Below are positions 1 through 8,336 of a DNA stretch of 64,000 nt, piece by piece (position 1 is the first letter of the stretch; the number at the start of each line of letters is the position of its first letter). The stretch covers positions 1-64,000 of the forward strand of contig CACZQB010000055.1 of the NCBI GenBank assembly GCA_902783255.1, read 5' to 3'. The stretch is from Oscillospiraceae bacterium. GTDB lineage: Bacteria > Bacillota > Clostridia > Oscillospirales > UBA644. The notes beneath the pieces were generated by a model, which saw only the letters and a program-made list of their open reading frames with translations, was not told the origin of the DNA and made no database searches. Position numbers and translations under genes: made by a program.

Positions 1-261
1 ACCGAGCGCTGCGGCGGGAGAGCATTCAAGAGCGTAATGATCCTCCGCCGACTGAACGTAAAGCGAAAGATCGACTATTTTTCCTTCGCAAACGCCTTCG
101 ATGCCGTTTTTTGCGCCGTAAATGCGTTTTACGTTCGCACAGCCGCGAAGTCCTTTTATAACGCCGGAAAGGGTCGCGTTTATCGCAGCAGTCGGTCCTC
201 CCGACTGACCGATGAGCGCATTGCCGTCTATGGGAAGAACATTTTTGTTTTCTTCAAACAT
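1..261 (-). CDS. pfp: 6-phosphofructokinase, PPi-type, N-terminal part (partial)
   Basis: The first 87 codons are present; the gene runs off the left edge of the window. The product would phosphorylate fructose 6-phosphate in glycolysis. Residues 16-28 (LIGQSGGPTAAIN) form the first nucleotide/phosphate-binding loop. The GGPT form of this loop is typical of the pyrophosphate-dependent or clade-X enzymes, whereas the ATP enzymes usually carry GGDAPGMN. The residues that settle ATP versus PPi use lie further downstream and are not visible. The ATG is preceded by GGAGG, which lies in the last codons of the upstream DedA gene, 3 bases away, so the two genes are translationally linked. Family assignment is firm; the phosphoryl donor is an inference from the loop. 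Confidence 0.85.
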   Translation of the reverse strand, partial: MFEENKNVLPIDGNALIGQSGGPTAAINATLSGVIKGLRGCANVKRIYGAKNGIEGVCEGKIVDLSLYVQSAEDHYALECSPAAALG

Positions 262-264
262 AAC

Positions 265-900
265 TCAACCTCCGTTTTTGCGGTTTGACGCAATTTTGTA
301 TATTATGAACCCGACCAGCGCGGCGGCTGCAAGCGCGGCAAGAATTATCCAGCCTGCGGTGCCGAGAGCGTCGAGGACGGAAATAAGCTTCGGGATATTC
401 GAACCGAGAAGAAAACCGAGAAGATAATAAACGAGGCATGCGAAAACCGTGACGGCGGAAATGAAAAAAACTGATTTTTTCTTTTCGGTTTTCGAAAGAC
501 CCATAACGATTATCGTTATGCACTGCATCGACGGCACGAAGCGCAGGATAAAATACGAAGCGCCGCCGTATCTGCCTATTACTTTCTGCGCTTTTTCAAA
601 CGTTTTTTCGCTGATATGTGCTTTTACGAATTTAATGCTGCGGACCTTGTCTCCGAGAAAATACGAAAGAAAGAAAAGCCCTGTTGCCCCTGCGACAGCG
701 CCCAGAGCATATGAGGCAAAGCCGTAAATATGGTGAAAAACGCCCTGCGAAACAAGAATGCCGAGCGCAACGAGAAGCGTATCGGAGGGGACGGGAGGGA
801 AGATATACTGCAGCAGCGCGAGCGCAATAAGGATAAGACAAAGCGACCATTCGGGAAATCCCGAAAAAAACGCGAGAATATCGGAAAGCGCCTGTTCCAT
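265..900 (-). CDS. DedA/VTT-family membrane protein
   Basis: The 211-residue integral membrane protein of the DedA (SNARE-associated, VTT) family is implicated in undecaprenyl-phosphate or phospholipid movement across the cytoplasmic membrane. Visible features are a hydrophobic N-terminal pair of helices containing FPPVPSD near residues 34-40, a central amphipathic stretch with the family's F-[IL]-x-R-F-x-P pattern (ILRFVPSMQ, about residues 117-125), and two C-terminal hydrophobic segments followed by a basic tail (NRKNGG). The normal family length is about 200 residues. The ATG overlaps the stop of trmB (TGATG), so the two are co-translated. The substrate cannot be read from the sequence. 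Confidence 0.85.
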   Translation of the reverse strand: MEQALSDILAFFSGFPEWSLCLILIALALLQYIFPPVPSDTLLVALGILVSQGVFHHIYGFASYALGAVAGATGLFFLSYFLGDKVRSIKFVKAHISEKTFEKAQKVIGRYGGASYFILRFVPSMQCITIIVMGLSKTEKKKSVFFISAVTVFACLVYYLLGFLLGSNIPKLISVLDALGTAGWIILAALAAAALVGFIIYKIASNRKNGG

Positions 901-1517
901 CAGTTTTTAACTCTCGCTTTCAGGTGATATATCGGCTGCCCCATCTGCGAAAAACGCTCTTCATATTCGGTCATCGCAACATTGTATATGCCGCTTTCGT
1001 GAAGGTTTTCGGTATAATCGAAAATCTCAAAGCCGCTTTCTTTAAGTTCTTCGACAGAAAACTGAAAAAGCGGATAGTTATCTGTTTTAAAAGCGATAAT
1101 GCCGTCGTCTTTCAGTATTTTTTTGTATTTTTCAAGATATGCGCGGTATGTGAGCCTTCTTTTTGCGTTGCGTTTTTTCGGCCACGGATCGGAGAAATTG
1201 AGAAACAGAGTGTCGATGCTTTTTTCGGGACAGAATTCGAGTATGTCGTCTGCGCTCGCAAGAAGGTATTTTATGTTGTCAAGTCCGTCTTTCGCGCCTT
1301 TTTCCACAGCCATAACGATTATATCTTTCATTATTTCGACCGCAAAAAAAAGGCAGTTTTCCTTTTTTGCGGTCTCAACGGCAAACCTGCCTTTTCCGCA
1401 GCCCAGTTCGAGAAAAACGGGTTTTGTGTTTTCGGGAGGGATAACTATTTTATCCGTAATGTATTCCGCGCATCTTTCAAGGCGCGCATCACAGTTTTTT
1501 TTCTTTCGTGCTCGCAT
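900..1517 (-). CDS. trmB: tRNA (guanine-N7-)-methyltransferase
   Basis: The 205-residue TrmB methylates G46 in the variable loop of tRNAs using S-adenosylmethionine. Residues 35-50 carry the SAM-binding motif I (FLELGCGKGRF). Residues 110-122 (DPWPKKRNAKRRL) are the family hallmark that binds tRNA and contributes the catalytic aspartate. Length and motif order match the short bacterial form. The start is an ATG preceded by CCGGAG. It lies 15 bases downstream of mnmG, another tRNA-modification gene, in the same minus-strand operon. Confidence 0.95.
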   Translation of the reverse strand: MRARKKKNCDARLERCAEYITDKIVIPPENTKPVFLELGCGKGRFAVETAKKENCLFFAVEIMKDIIVMAVEKGAKDGLDNIKYLLASADDILEFCPEKSIDTLFLNFSDPWPKKRNAKRRLTYRAYLEKYKKILKDDGIIAFKTDNYPLFQFSVEELKESGFEIFDYTENLHESGIYNVAMTEYEERFSQMGQPIYHLKARVKN

Positions 1518-1532
1518 AAAAACTCCGGATCA

Positions 1533-3401
1533 TCAAATATATTTAAAGTGAACAAGCAGTATCGCAACGTCTGCCGGCGATACGCCCGAAATGCGCCCTG
1601 CCTGACCGATGTTTGAGGGCTTTACGGCGTTGAGCTTCTGCCTTGCTTCAAGGCGAAGACCCGAAAGAGATGTGTAGTCAAAATCGGGCGGAAGTCTTTT
1701 TTCTTCGAGTTTTTTGAACTGCTCCGCCTGATCTTTCTGACGGCTGATATATCCCGCGTATTTCACGCGTATTTCGACCTCTTCGCAAACGTATTCCGGC
1801 AAAGACGGTCTGTTTTTATCAACCGGTGCGAGAGAATCGTAGTCAAGCTCCGGCCGTCTTATGAGGTCCGCAAGCGAAATGCCGCTTGATACGGGCGAAG
1901 ACCCTTTTTGTGAAAGCAGTGAAAGAAGACTTTCATTGGGAGATAAAAACGTTTTTTCCACACGATCTTCCTCTGCGGCAATAAGCCGCATTTTCGTTTC
2001 GAATCTTTCCCATCTCTCGTCGCTTATCAGTCCGACTCTTCTGCCGTAAGGCGTCAGGCGCTCGTCCGCATTGTCCTGTCTCAAAAGAAGTCTGTATTCC
2101 GAGCGGGACGTCATCATTCTGTAAGGCTCTCTCGTGCCTTTTGTTACAAGGTCGTCTATCAGCGTGCCGATATAGCTTGAACTTCTGTCGAGGATAAGCG
2201 GGGGTTCGCCTTTTATTTTCAGCGCGGCGTTTATGCCGGCAAAAAGCCCCTGCGCCGCAGCCTCTTCGTATCCCGATGTGCCGTTGAACTGACCCGCTCC
2301 GTAAAGACCGCTCACTTTTTTGAATTCAAGCGTCTGCGTAAGCTCAAGAGGATCAGCGCAGTCGTATTCTATCGCATAGCCTATGCGCATGATCTCGGCG
2401 TTTTCAAAGCCTTCGAGCGAGCGTATCATTTTTATCTGAACGTCTTCGGGCAAAGATGACGACATGCCCTGAAGATACATCTCTTCGGTATCTTTTCCCG
2501 TCGGCTCAAGAAAAAGCTGATGGCGTTCCTTATCGGCAAAACGCACGATCTTGTCTTCTATCGAGGGACAGTATCTCGGACCTATGCCGTGGATATCGCC
2601 GGAATAAAGCGGCGAGCGGTGAAGATTTTCTTTTATTATTCTTTTTGTTTCGTCGTTCGTATAAACAAGCCAGCATGGTTCGGTATTGTCGCCTATTGCC
2701 CTGCCTTCGTTTTCAAAAGACATCGGCACGATATTTTTGTCGCCGTCCTGTCTTTCGAGCTTCGTAAGATCGACCGAGCGCCTGTTTATTCTTGACGGCG
2801 TGCCCGTTTTGAAACGCTGTGTCGATATGCCGAGAGCGCGTATGCTGTCGGTAAGCTTTGTTGCCGCAAACATGCCGTCGGGTCCCCCCGAATGCGAATG
2901 TTCGCCGACTATTATTCTGCCGTTCAGGTATGTGCCCGTGCAGACTATCACGGCTTTTGCGTTATATATTGCGCCAAGGTGCGTTTTTACGCCCGTAACG
3001 GCTCCGTTTTCAGCCAGAATATCGGTGATTTCAGCCTGCTTGAGCGAAAGATTGTCCTGCTTTTCGAGAATATGCTTCATCAGCTTCTGATATTCTCTTC
3101 TGTCTGCCTGAATACGCGAAGAATGGACCGCCGGACCTTTGCCGAGGTTGAGCATACGGCTTTGAAGGAATATTTTATCCGCACTTTTGCCCATTTCGCC
3201 GCCCAGAGCGTCTATTTCATGCACAAGATGACCTTTTGCCGTGCCGCCTATAGACGGATTGCACGGCATATTCGCCACGGCGTCGAGATTGATCGTAAAA
3301 ATCACCGTTTTCATGCCGAGCCTTGCGCAGGCAAGAGCCGCTTCCACACCGGCGTGTCCCGCACCGACAACGGCAACGTCGTAATTATCCGAAAAATTCA
3401 A
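1533..3401 (-). CDS. mnmG: tRNA uridine-5-carboxymethylaminomethyl modification enzyme MnmG (GidA)
   Basis: MnmG, with MnmE, installs the cmnm5 group on the wobble uridine of certain tRNAs and uses FAD. The 622 residues are full length. The FAD-binding dinucleotide fold is at residues 10-28 (VVGAGHAGVEAA), the CNPSIGG motif follows at about 47-53, and the C-terminal helical domain ends in the usual ISGVSPADVAILL. The start is a TTG (codons TTG AAT TTT), placed 9 bases after GGAAGG and overlapping the stop of the upstream lipoprotein gene; no ATG gives a better fit. mnmE is not in the window. Confidence 0.97.
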   Translation of the reverse strand: MNFSDNYDVAVVGAGHAGVEAALACARLGMKTVIFTINLDAVANMPCNPSIGGTAKGHLVHEIDALGGEMGKSADKIFLQSRMLNLGKGPAVHSSRIQADRREYQKLMKHILEKQDNLSLKQAEITDILAENGAVTGVKTHLGAIYNAKAVIVCTGTYLNGRIIVGEHSHSGGPDGMFAATKLTDSIRALGISTQRFKTGTPSRINRRSVDLTKLERQDGDKNIVPMSFENEGRAIGDNTEPCWLVYTNDETKRIIKENLHRSPLYSGDIHGIGPRYCPSIEDKIVRFADKERHQLFLEPTGKDTEEMYLQGMSSSLPEDVQIKMIRSLEGFENAEIMRIGYAIEYDCADPLELTQTLEFKKVSGLYGAGQFNGTSGYEEAAAQGLFAGINAALKIKGEPPLILDRSSSYIGTLIDDLVTKGTREPYRMMTSRSEYRLLLRQDNADERLTPYGRRVGLISDERWERFETKMRLIAAEEDRVEKTFLSPNESLLSLLSQKGSSPVSSGISLADLIRRPELDYDSLAPVDKNRPSLPEYVCEEVEIRVKYAGYISRQKDQAEQFKKLEEKRLPPDFDYTSLSGLRLEARQKLNAVKPSNIGQAGRISGVSPADVAILLVHFKYI

Positions 3402-4552
3402 TTTGATTTCCCTTCCGTTTCGGAAATTTTGATAAATCCGTATTTTTTGCCGCGCATAACTCTTGCGGCACCTTCGGAAAACGCGTATGCACCGTCAAAA
3501 TCAAACGGTATGGCGGTATTGCCGGTTTCCGTTATATATCCCCATTTTCCGGACGCGTTTTTGACAGCCGCAAATCCGCAGGAAAAATCGTGCGCTTCGG
3601 CATACGACGGAGTTACGGCGTATTCGCCCGATGGATCTATATATCCGAAAGAAAGACCCATGCCGGAAAGAACGCCTACTTTTGCGAGCCCGCCGCTGAA
3701 AGAATACGCGCGGTTGAATTTGTATCCGGTAACTTCTTTTCCGTCCGCGGAGATGTAGGCGTAAAGCGAACCGTTAGATACTGCCGCAAAGCCTTCCGAA
3801 AAATCCTCTGCCTCGTTCCATTTTGCGTCTATTACAAAATTACCCGACCTGTCTATGTATCCCCAGAGCCTGTCTTCTGACATTGCCGCGCAGAGATCTT
3901 CCGAAAAATCCGAACCGTCGTCAAGAGAAAGAGAAATTACGAAATTGCCGTCGATATCTATATATCCGCTCAGGTAGTCCTCAAAAACCTCCGCCACGCC
4001 TTCCGAAAAATCGGAAGCGCCGCCCCACGAAAAATCGCCGAGCAAGGATCCGTCTGCTTTTATATACGAATAATAATTGTTTATCTCCGCGACTGCGGCG
4101 CCGCCGCAAAACGGGCGTATTATGTCAAACGCCGGCTCGGTGAGAAGATTTCCGCTGTTGTCTATAACGGCGTATCTGTTGTTTATCATTACAGACGCTC
4201 TGCCCTCCGAAAAGGCGTTTGCCGCCTCAAAATCGCCGGAGATCACGGTTTTGCCGGTTTTGTCTATATAATTCCACGCATAGCCTGTCTGAACGGCGCA
4301 GAGCCCTTCCGAAAATGAGCCTGCGCTGTCGTATACCGTATCTATAACAAGGTTGCCCGAAAGGTCTATAAAGCCCCATTTGCCGTCTTTTTTAACGGCG
4401 GCAAGCCCCTCCGAGAAATCGTGCGCGCCGTCCCACCTGAAATCGGAAACAAGGGTGAAGCCTTCCGCAGAAAGGTTATACGAACAGGAGCACAAAAAAG
4501 CGGCAAAAACTGCAAAAAGCAGAAAAACTAAAGCAATAAACGATTTTTTCAC
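3398..4552 (-). CDS. WG-repeat lipoprotein
   Basis: The protein is 384 residues and predicted to be exported. I chose the GTG at 4552 rather than the ATG 15 bases upstream because GGAGG lies 6 bases before the GTG and would be inside the coding region of the longer form. The N-terminus then reads VKKSFIAL followed by a hydrophobic core and a lipobox-like LCSC. The rest is about ten copies of a roughly 40-residue WG unit. Each has a phase such as DFSEGLAAV followed by WGYID-x-x-G-x-xVI, making a beta-structured surface protein. WG-repeat proteins are common in Clostridia and Bacteroidota and have no agreed function. It overlaps mnmG and follows the hydrolase gene closely, so it is co-transcribed with tRNA-modification genes with no obvious functional link. 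Confidence 0.8.
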   Translation of the reverse strand: MKKSFIALVFLLFAVFAAFLCSCSYNLSAEGFTLVSDFRWDGAHDFSEGLAAVKKDGKWGFIDLSGNLVIDTVYDSAGSFSEGLCAVQTGYAWNYIDKTGKTVISGDFEAANAFSEGRASVMINNRYAVIDNSGNLLTEPAFDIIRPFCGGAAVAEINNYYSYIKADGSLLGDFSWGGASDFSEGVAEVFEDYLSGYIDIDGNFVISLSLDDGSDFSEDLCAAMSEDRLWGYIDRSGNFVIDAKWNEAEDFSEGFAAVSNGSLYAYISADGKEVTGYKFNRAYSFSGGLAKVGVLSGMGLSFGYIDPSGEYAVTPSYAEAHDFSCGFAAVKNASGKWGYITETGNTAIPFDFDGAYAFSEGAARVMRGKKYGFIKISETEGKSN

Positions 4553-4567
4553 GGTATTCCTCCGCAT

Positions 4568-5335
4568 TTATTTCATAATGTTCGCAAGCGTTCCAACGCC
4601 TTCGATCTCAATTTCAACTATGTCTCCCCGAACCATCGGTCCCACGCCCTTCGGCGTGCCGGTAGAGATGATATCGCCTTTTTCGAGCGGAAAAGACTGG
4701 GAAATAAATTCTATGAGGCGCGCGGGGGAGTTGATCATGAGAGACGTGCTGCTGTCCTGCATGATCTTGCCGTTCAGACGTGACTGTATGTGAAGATTGT
4801 TTATGTCAAGCCCCGTAGCAACGTAAGGACCTATCGGGCAGAACGTTTCGAGGTTTTTGCCTCTCGTCCACTGTCCGTCGGCGCGCTGGAGATCTCTGGC
4901 GGTAACATCGTTTAAGCACGTAACGCCGAAAATATATTCCGCGGCGTTTTCAGCCTTCACATCTTTGCAGTGCTTTGAAATAACTATCGCAAGCTCGCCC
5001 TCAAAATCTATTCTCGAAGAAAAAGGATGCGAGATTATCGCGTCGGTATGTCCGATGACGGTATGCGGCATTTTGCTGAAGAGCGTGGGGTTTTCGGGAA
5101 CAGGTCTGTCTCCGAATTCCTTGATGTGATCATAATAGTTGAGCCCCACGGCAATGATTTTGGAAGGCTTTACGGGCGGGAGTATGCGCACGTTTTTTAT
5201 TGGAACGGTAAGTCCCGTATCGCCTGCTCCGTCAAGAAAATCACCCGATAAAACAATTATTTTTTTCGGATCCTCTTCGTCAAGCCTGCCGAAAAACGTT
5301 TCGTCTCTGTCTGTGCAGAATCTGAGGTATCTCAT
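4568..5335 (-). CDS. Fumarylacetoacetate hydrolase-family protein
   Basis: The 255-residue protein of the FAH superfamily comprises metal-dependent hydrolases, decarboxylases and isomerases acting on 2-oxo or acylpyruvate compounds. The core fold is evident: KIIAVGLNYYDH, then the metal-binding E-x-E segment in DFEGELAIVISK, a GVTCLNDVTARD segment, and a C-terminal STGTPKGVGPM loop. The start at 5335 is preceded by GGAGGATACA; a longer reading frame beginning 12 codons earlier would swallow this site. It is the first gene of the minus-strand operon with a promoter just upstream. The substrate is not deducible; acylpyruvase or oxaloacetate decarboxylase activity are both possible. Confidence 0.88.
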   Translation of the reverse strand: MRYLRFCTDRDETFFGRLDEEDPKKIIVLSGDFLDGAGDTGLTVPIKNVRILPPVKPSKIIAVGLNYYDHIKEFGDRPVPENPTLFSKMPHTVIGHTDAIISHPFSSRIDFEGELAIVISKHCKDVKAENAAEYIFGVTCLNDVTARDLQRADGQWTRGKNLETFCPIGPYVATGLDINNLHIQSRLNGKIMQDSSTSLMINSPARLIEFISQSFPLEKGDIISTGTPKGVGPMVRGDIVEIEIEGVGTLANIMK

Positions 5336-5376
5336 TGTATCCTCCGCAAATAAATGATTACATTTATACATTATAT

Positions 5377-5405
5377 ATTATAGCACAGAATCGGAGGGAT
5401 TTCAA
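5377..5405 (-). promoter_or_regulatory. Sigma-A-type promoter for the FAH-WG-mnmG-trmB-dedA-pfp operon
   Basis: On the minus strand, TTGAAA (5405-5400) is followed after 17 bases by TATAAT (5382-5377). The -10 is preceded by TG one base away (TGCTATAAT), an extended -10. It sits 42 bases upstream of the first start codon. Confidence 0.75.
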
Positions 5406-5457
5406 TAAAAATTCTCAAATTTAGAAATAATGTTCCAAAAATACATAAAAAACCGTC

Positions 5458-5487
5458 TTGACAAAAACGCCATATTGGTGGTATATT
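5458..5487 (+). promoter_or_regulatory. Sigma-A-type promoter for ktrB-ktrA
   Basis: TTGACA at 5458-5463 and TATATT at 5482-5487 are separated by 18 bases. The site lies about 80 bases before the GTG start of ktrB and diverges from the FAH operon promoter. The leader is too short for a cyclic-di-AMP riboswitch. Confidence 0.7.
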
Positions 5488-5568
5488 AATAATCACAATT
5501 TACATTATTAAAATATAATGGAAAGTATCGGTTTTTTGCCGCAGCGTTTAAAGATTGGAGACTGAAAA

Positions 5569-6915
5569 GTGAAGCGTGTAAAAAAAGTCAATCCCTCCGC
5601 AGTATTTATCGCAGGTTTTTTTGCGCTTATAATTATCGGCGCGATCCTTCTTTCTCTGCCCGTATCTTCCGCAAACGGAGAATCTACGCCATTTTTCAGC
5701 TCGCTTTTTACCGCAGTGTCGTCAACGTGCATAACGGGACTTATTGTATACGACACTTTTACCCACTGGTCTTTTTTCGGACAGGCGGTGCTCCTTTCTC
5801 TCATTCAGCTCGGAGGCCTCGGTTTTATGACCGTTGCCACAGTGTTTTCGCTGCTTTTCAGACGGTCCGTAGGGCAGCGGGAAAGGCTGCTTCTCGCGCA
5901 GAATTTCAATCTTGACGAAACGTCCGGCATAATAAGGCTCGTAAAGCTCATTCTTGCAGGCACATTTTCTTTTGAGGGCGCGGCGGCTGTGGTTCTTTCT
6001 TTCAGATTTATACCGGAATACGGCTTTTTAAGCGGGATATGGCGCGGCGTTTTTGTTTCCGTTTCGGCTTTCTGCAACGCCGGCTTCGATCTTATGGGCA
6101 GCCACGGCGCGTTTTCGTCCCTCACTCCTTATGCGGACGATCTTACGGTAAATCTCACCGTTTGTGCGCTCATAACGGTTGGCGGACTCGGTTTTCTTGT
6201 ATGGCAGGATATTTTTTCGGGAAAAAAATTTTCCGAAATGTCTTTTCAGTCAAAAATCGTGATCTCTTTTTCGGGCGCGCTTATAATTATCGGCGCAGCG
6301 GCGATCTTTATGATAGAATTCACAAATCCCGAAACGCTCGGCGCGCTTTCTTTAAAGGGCAAGGCTCTTTCCGCGGTATTTCAGTCTGTCACCGCAAGAA
6401 CGGCGGGCTTCAACACTCTTGATCTTGCCGCGCTGAGAGAACCTTCTCAGATAATAATGATAATTCTTATGTTTATCGGCGGCTCTTCCGGGTCTACCGC
6501 GGGCGGAATAAAAACAAACACCGTTGCCGTTCTGTTTTTTGCGGCGGTCTCCGTTATTCGCGGCAGAAAAGAAGCGGTCGTAATGAAAAAACGCATACCG
6601 CAGGACACGGTGCTTCGCGCATTTGCGCTTGTATTTATATCCCTTATGATATTGCTCGTTTTTTCGTTCGCGATATCGGTTGCGGAGTCGATACCGTTTA
6701 CTGCGTCGCTTTTTGAATGCGTATCGGCGTTTTGCACTGTGGGGTTGACTCTCGGCATAACTCCATCTCTTTCGGCTTTCTCTCTCACGCTGCTTATGAT
6801 ACTTATGTTTCTTGGCAGAATAGGTCTTCTTACGCTGTCTGTCGCGCTTTTCAGAAAGCAGGCGTCATCGGAAAACGGCGTGAGATACCCCGAGGCAAAA
6901 ATAACGATAGGTTAA
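5569..6915 (+). CDS. ktrB: Potassium uptake membrane subunit, TrkH/KtrB family
   Basis: The 448-residue polytopic membrane protein forms the K+ (or Na+-coupled K+) translocating subunit of a Ktr/Trk system in the cytoplasmic membrane. The four-fold pseudo-repeat of membrane-pore-membrane units is visible through its glycine-containing pore segments (SSTCITGLIVYD, VSAFCNAGFDLMG, VTARTAGFNTLDL, VSAFCTVGLTLGI). Length matches KtrB rather than the longer TrkH. The start is GTG at 5569 with GGAG 9 bases upstream; the next residues are basic, as expected for a cytoplasmic N-terminus. The regulatory subunit gene follows 28 bases later. Confidence 0.93.
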   Translation: MKRVKKVNPSAVFIAGFFALIIIGAILLSLPVSSANGESTPFFSSLFTAVSSTCITGLIVYDTFTHWSFFGQAVLLSLIQLGGLGFMTVATVFSLLFRRSVGQRERLLLAQNFNLDETSGIIRLVKLILAGTFSFEGAAAVVLSFRFIPEYGFLSGIWRGVFVSVSAFCNAGFDLMGSHGAFSSLTPYADDLTVNLTVCALITVGGLGFLVWQDIFSGKKFSEMSFQSKIVISFSGALIIIGAAAIFMIEFTNPETLGALSLKGKALSAVFQSVTARTAGFNTLDLAALREPSQIIMIILMFIGGSSGSTAGGIKTNTVAVLFFAAVSVIRGRKEAVVMKKRIPQDTVLRAFALVFISLMILLVFSFAISVAESIPFTASLFECVSAFCTVGLTLGITPSLSAFSLTLLMILMFLGRIGLLTLSVALFRKQASSENGVRYPEAKITIG

Positions 6916-6943
6916 AAAAACAATATTTTACGGAGGACAGAAT

Positions 6944-7594
6944 ATGAAATCATTTGCCGTTATAGGACTCGGCCGTTTCGGAAGAAGTCTTGCAATAAAG
7001 CTCTCGCAGCTCGGCGCGGAAGTGCTTGCGATAGATAAAAACATGTCTGTTGTTGAAGATATCAGCGAGTATGTAACGCAGGCAGTTTCGGGCGACTGCA
7101 CGGACGAAAAGGTTTTGCGCTCGCTCGGCGTAAGAAATTTTGACTGCGCTGTAGTGGCGATCTCTGAAAATATCGAGGCAAGCATTATGATAACCTCCGC
7201 ACTCAAAACGCTTGAGGTGAAGTATGTTGTTGCAAAGGCGAAAAGCGCGCTTCACGCAAAGGTTTTGCGGCAGATAGGTGCGGACAGGGTGGTTTTTCCC
7301 GAGGCAGACTTCGGTGAAAAGCTTGCGCAGGGGCTTTTGTCGGCAAATGTCCTCGATTTTATAGAGCTTTCGGATAAGTATTCGATAATGGAAATAAAAA
7401 TGCCGTCCGAGTGGGCGGGCAAAACGCTTGCCGAGCTTGACGTAAGAAAAAAATACGGCATAAACGTTGTTGCGGTAAAAGATCCCGAAACGGGATTTAT
7501 AGATATTTCTCCAAATCCGACGTCTCCGCTCGAAAAAGACCGTCTGCTTGTTGTTATCGGTTCCGACTCTGACATAAAAAAGCTGACAAAGTGA
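6944..7594 (+). CDS. ktrA: Potassium channel/transporter regulatory subunit KtrA (RCK domains)
   Basis: The 216-residue cytosolic protein gates KtrB. Residues 5-13 (AVIGLGRFG) and the following acidic AIDKN form the RCK-N nucleotide-binding Rossmann fold; the RCK-C domain occupies roughly residues 135-216. In this family ATP/ADP binds the N domain and cyclic-di-AMP often binds the C domain; which ligands apply here is not shown by the sequence. A GGAGG ribosome site precedes the ATG. It ends one base before the next gene. Confidence 0.93.
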   Translation: MKSFAVIGLGRFGRSLAIKLSQLGAEVLAIDKNMSVVEDISEYVTQAVSGDCTDEKVLRSLGVRNFDCAVVAISENIEASIMITSALKTLEVKYVVAKAKSALHAKVLRQIGADRVVFPEADFGEKLAQGLLSANVLDFIELSDKYSIMEIKMPSEWAGKTLAELDVRKKYGINVVAVKDPETGFIDISPNPTSPLEKDRLLVVIGSDSDIKKLTK

Positions 7595-7595
7595 T

Positions 7596-8318
7596 ATGAT
7601 AAAATATATTTCAAGCGTAAAAAACCCGACGGTCTCAAAAACCGCTGCGCTGAAAACCGAAGGAACAAAGAACGCTTTTCTTCTTGAAGGCGAAAAGTTT
7701 ATAGACGACGTTGCGGCAAAAAACATTATCTCGGTTTTTTCAACAGACCGGTCTATTTGCGGACATTACGAAAAAAAAGGCGCGGAATGCTTTGAGGTGA
7801 CAGAAAGCGTAATGAAAAAACTTTCGGGCGAAAGCTCCGCTTCACGCCTTATTGCCGTAATGAAAAAAGAAGAAACTCCCATGCCCGAAAAGCTGCTTCT
7901 GCTTGACGGGATACAGGATCCGGGAAACGTAGGCACGATGATACGCACGGCTTACGCATTCGGCTTCGGCGTTATCTGCGGCGAAAGAACGGCAAATCCG
8001 TATCTTCCGAAGGCAGTCAGATCAACGGCAGGCGCATTATGCGGCGCGTATGTGGAAAAAAGAGATCTCGACGAATTCATACCCGAGCTTAAAGCTGACG
8101 GATATACCGTTTTCGGCTCCGCGCTTGAAAAAAATGCAGTTCCTCCCAAAAAAGCGGAAGGAAAAACGGCGCTTGTGATAGGCAGCGAGGGCAGCGGAAT
8201 GACCGAAAGCGTTGCGAAAAAATGCGACGGCGTTTTTTATATCCCGATAAAAAACGTGGAATCTTTGAACGCCGCGACCGCCGCAGGGATACTTATGTAT
8301 GCGCTTTGCGGCAAATAA
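7596..8318 (+). CDS. TrmH-family RNA 2'-O-ribose methyltransferase
   Basis: The 240-residue SpoU/TrmH (SPOUT) methyltransferase probably modifies 23S rRNA. The three SPOUT motifs are clear. Motif 1 is LDGIQDPGNVGTMIRTA near residues 107-123, motif 2 is LVIGSEGSGM near 191-200, and motif 3 is IPIKNVESLNAATAAGI near 214-230, which forms the SAM-binding knot. An N-terminal substrate-recognition domain of about 95 residues starts ISSVKNPTV, typical of the clostridial YsgA-like group. The exact nucleotide target is not deducible. The gene sits immediately after ktrA. Confidence 0.9.
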   Translation: MIKYISSVKNPTVSKTAALKTEGTKNAFLLEGEKFIDDVAAKNIISVFSTDRSICGHYEKKGAECFEVTESVMKKLSGESSASRLIAVMKKEETPMPEKLLLLDGIQDPGNVGTMIRTAYAFGFGVICGERTANPYLPKAVRSTAGALCGAYVEKRDLDEFIPELKADGYTVFGSALEKNAVPPKKAEGKTALVIGSEGSGMTESVAKKCDGVFYIPIKNVESLNAATAAGILMYALCGK

Positions 8319-8336
8319 TTTAACACCGGAGAAAAA

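Noticed and set aside
2892..3758. Plus-strand frame of 288 codons opposite mnmG and the WG lipoprotein
   Set aside because: Overlaps two confident genes; composition is shadow-like and there is no ribosome site.
5488..5568. Cyclic-di-AMP riboswitch before ktrB
   Set aside because: The leader of about 80 bases is too short and shows no conserved helices.
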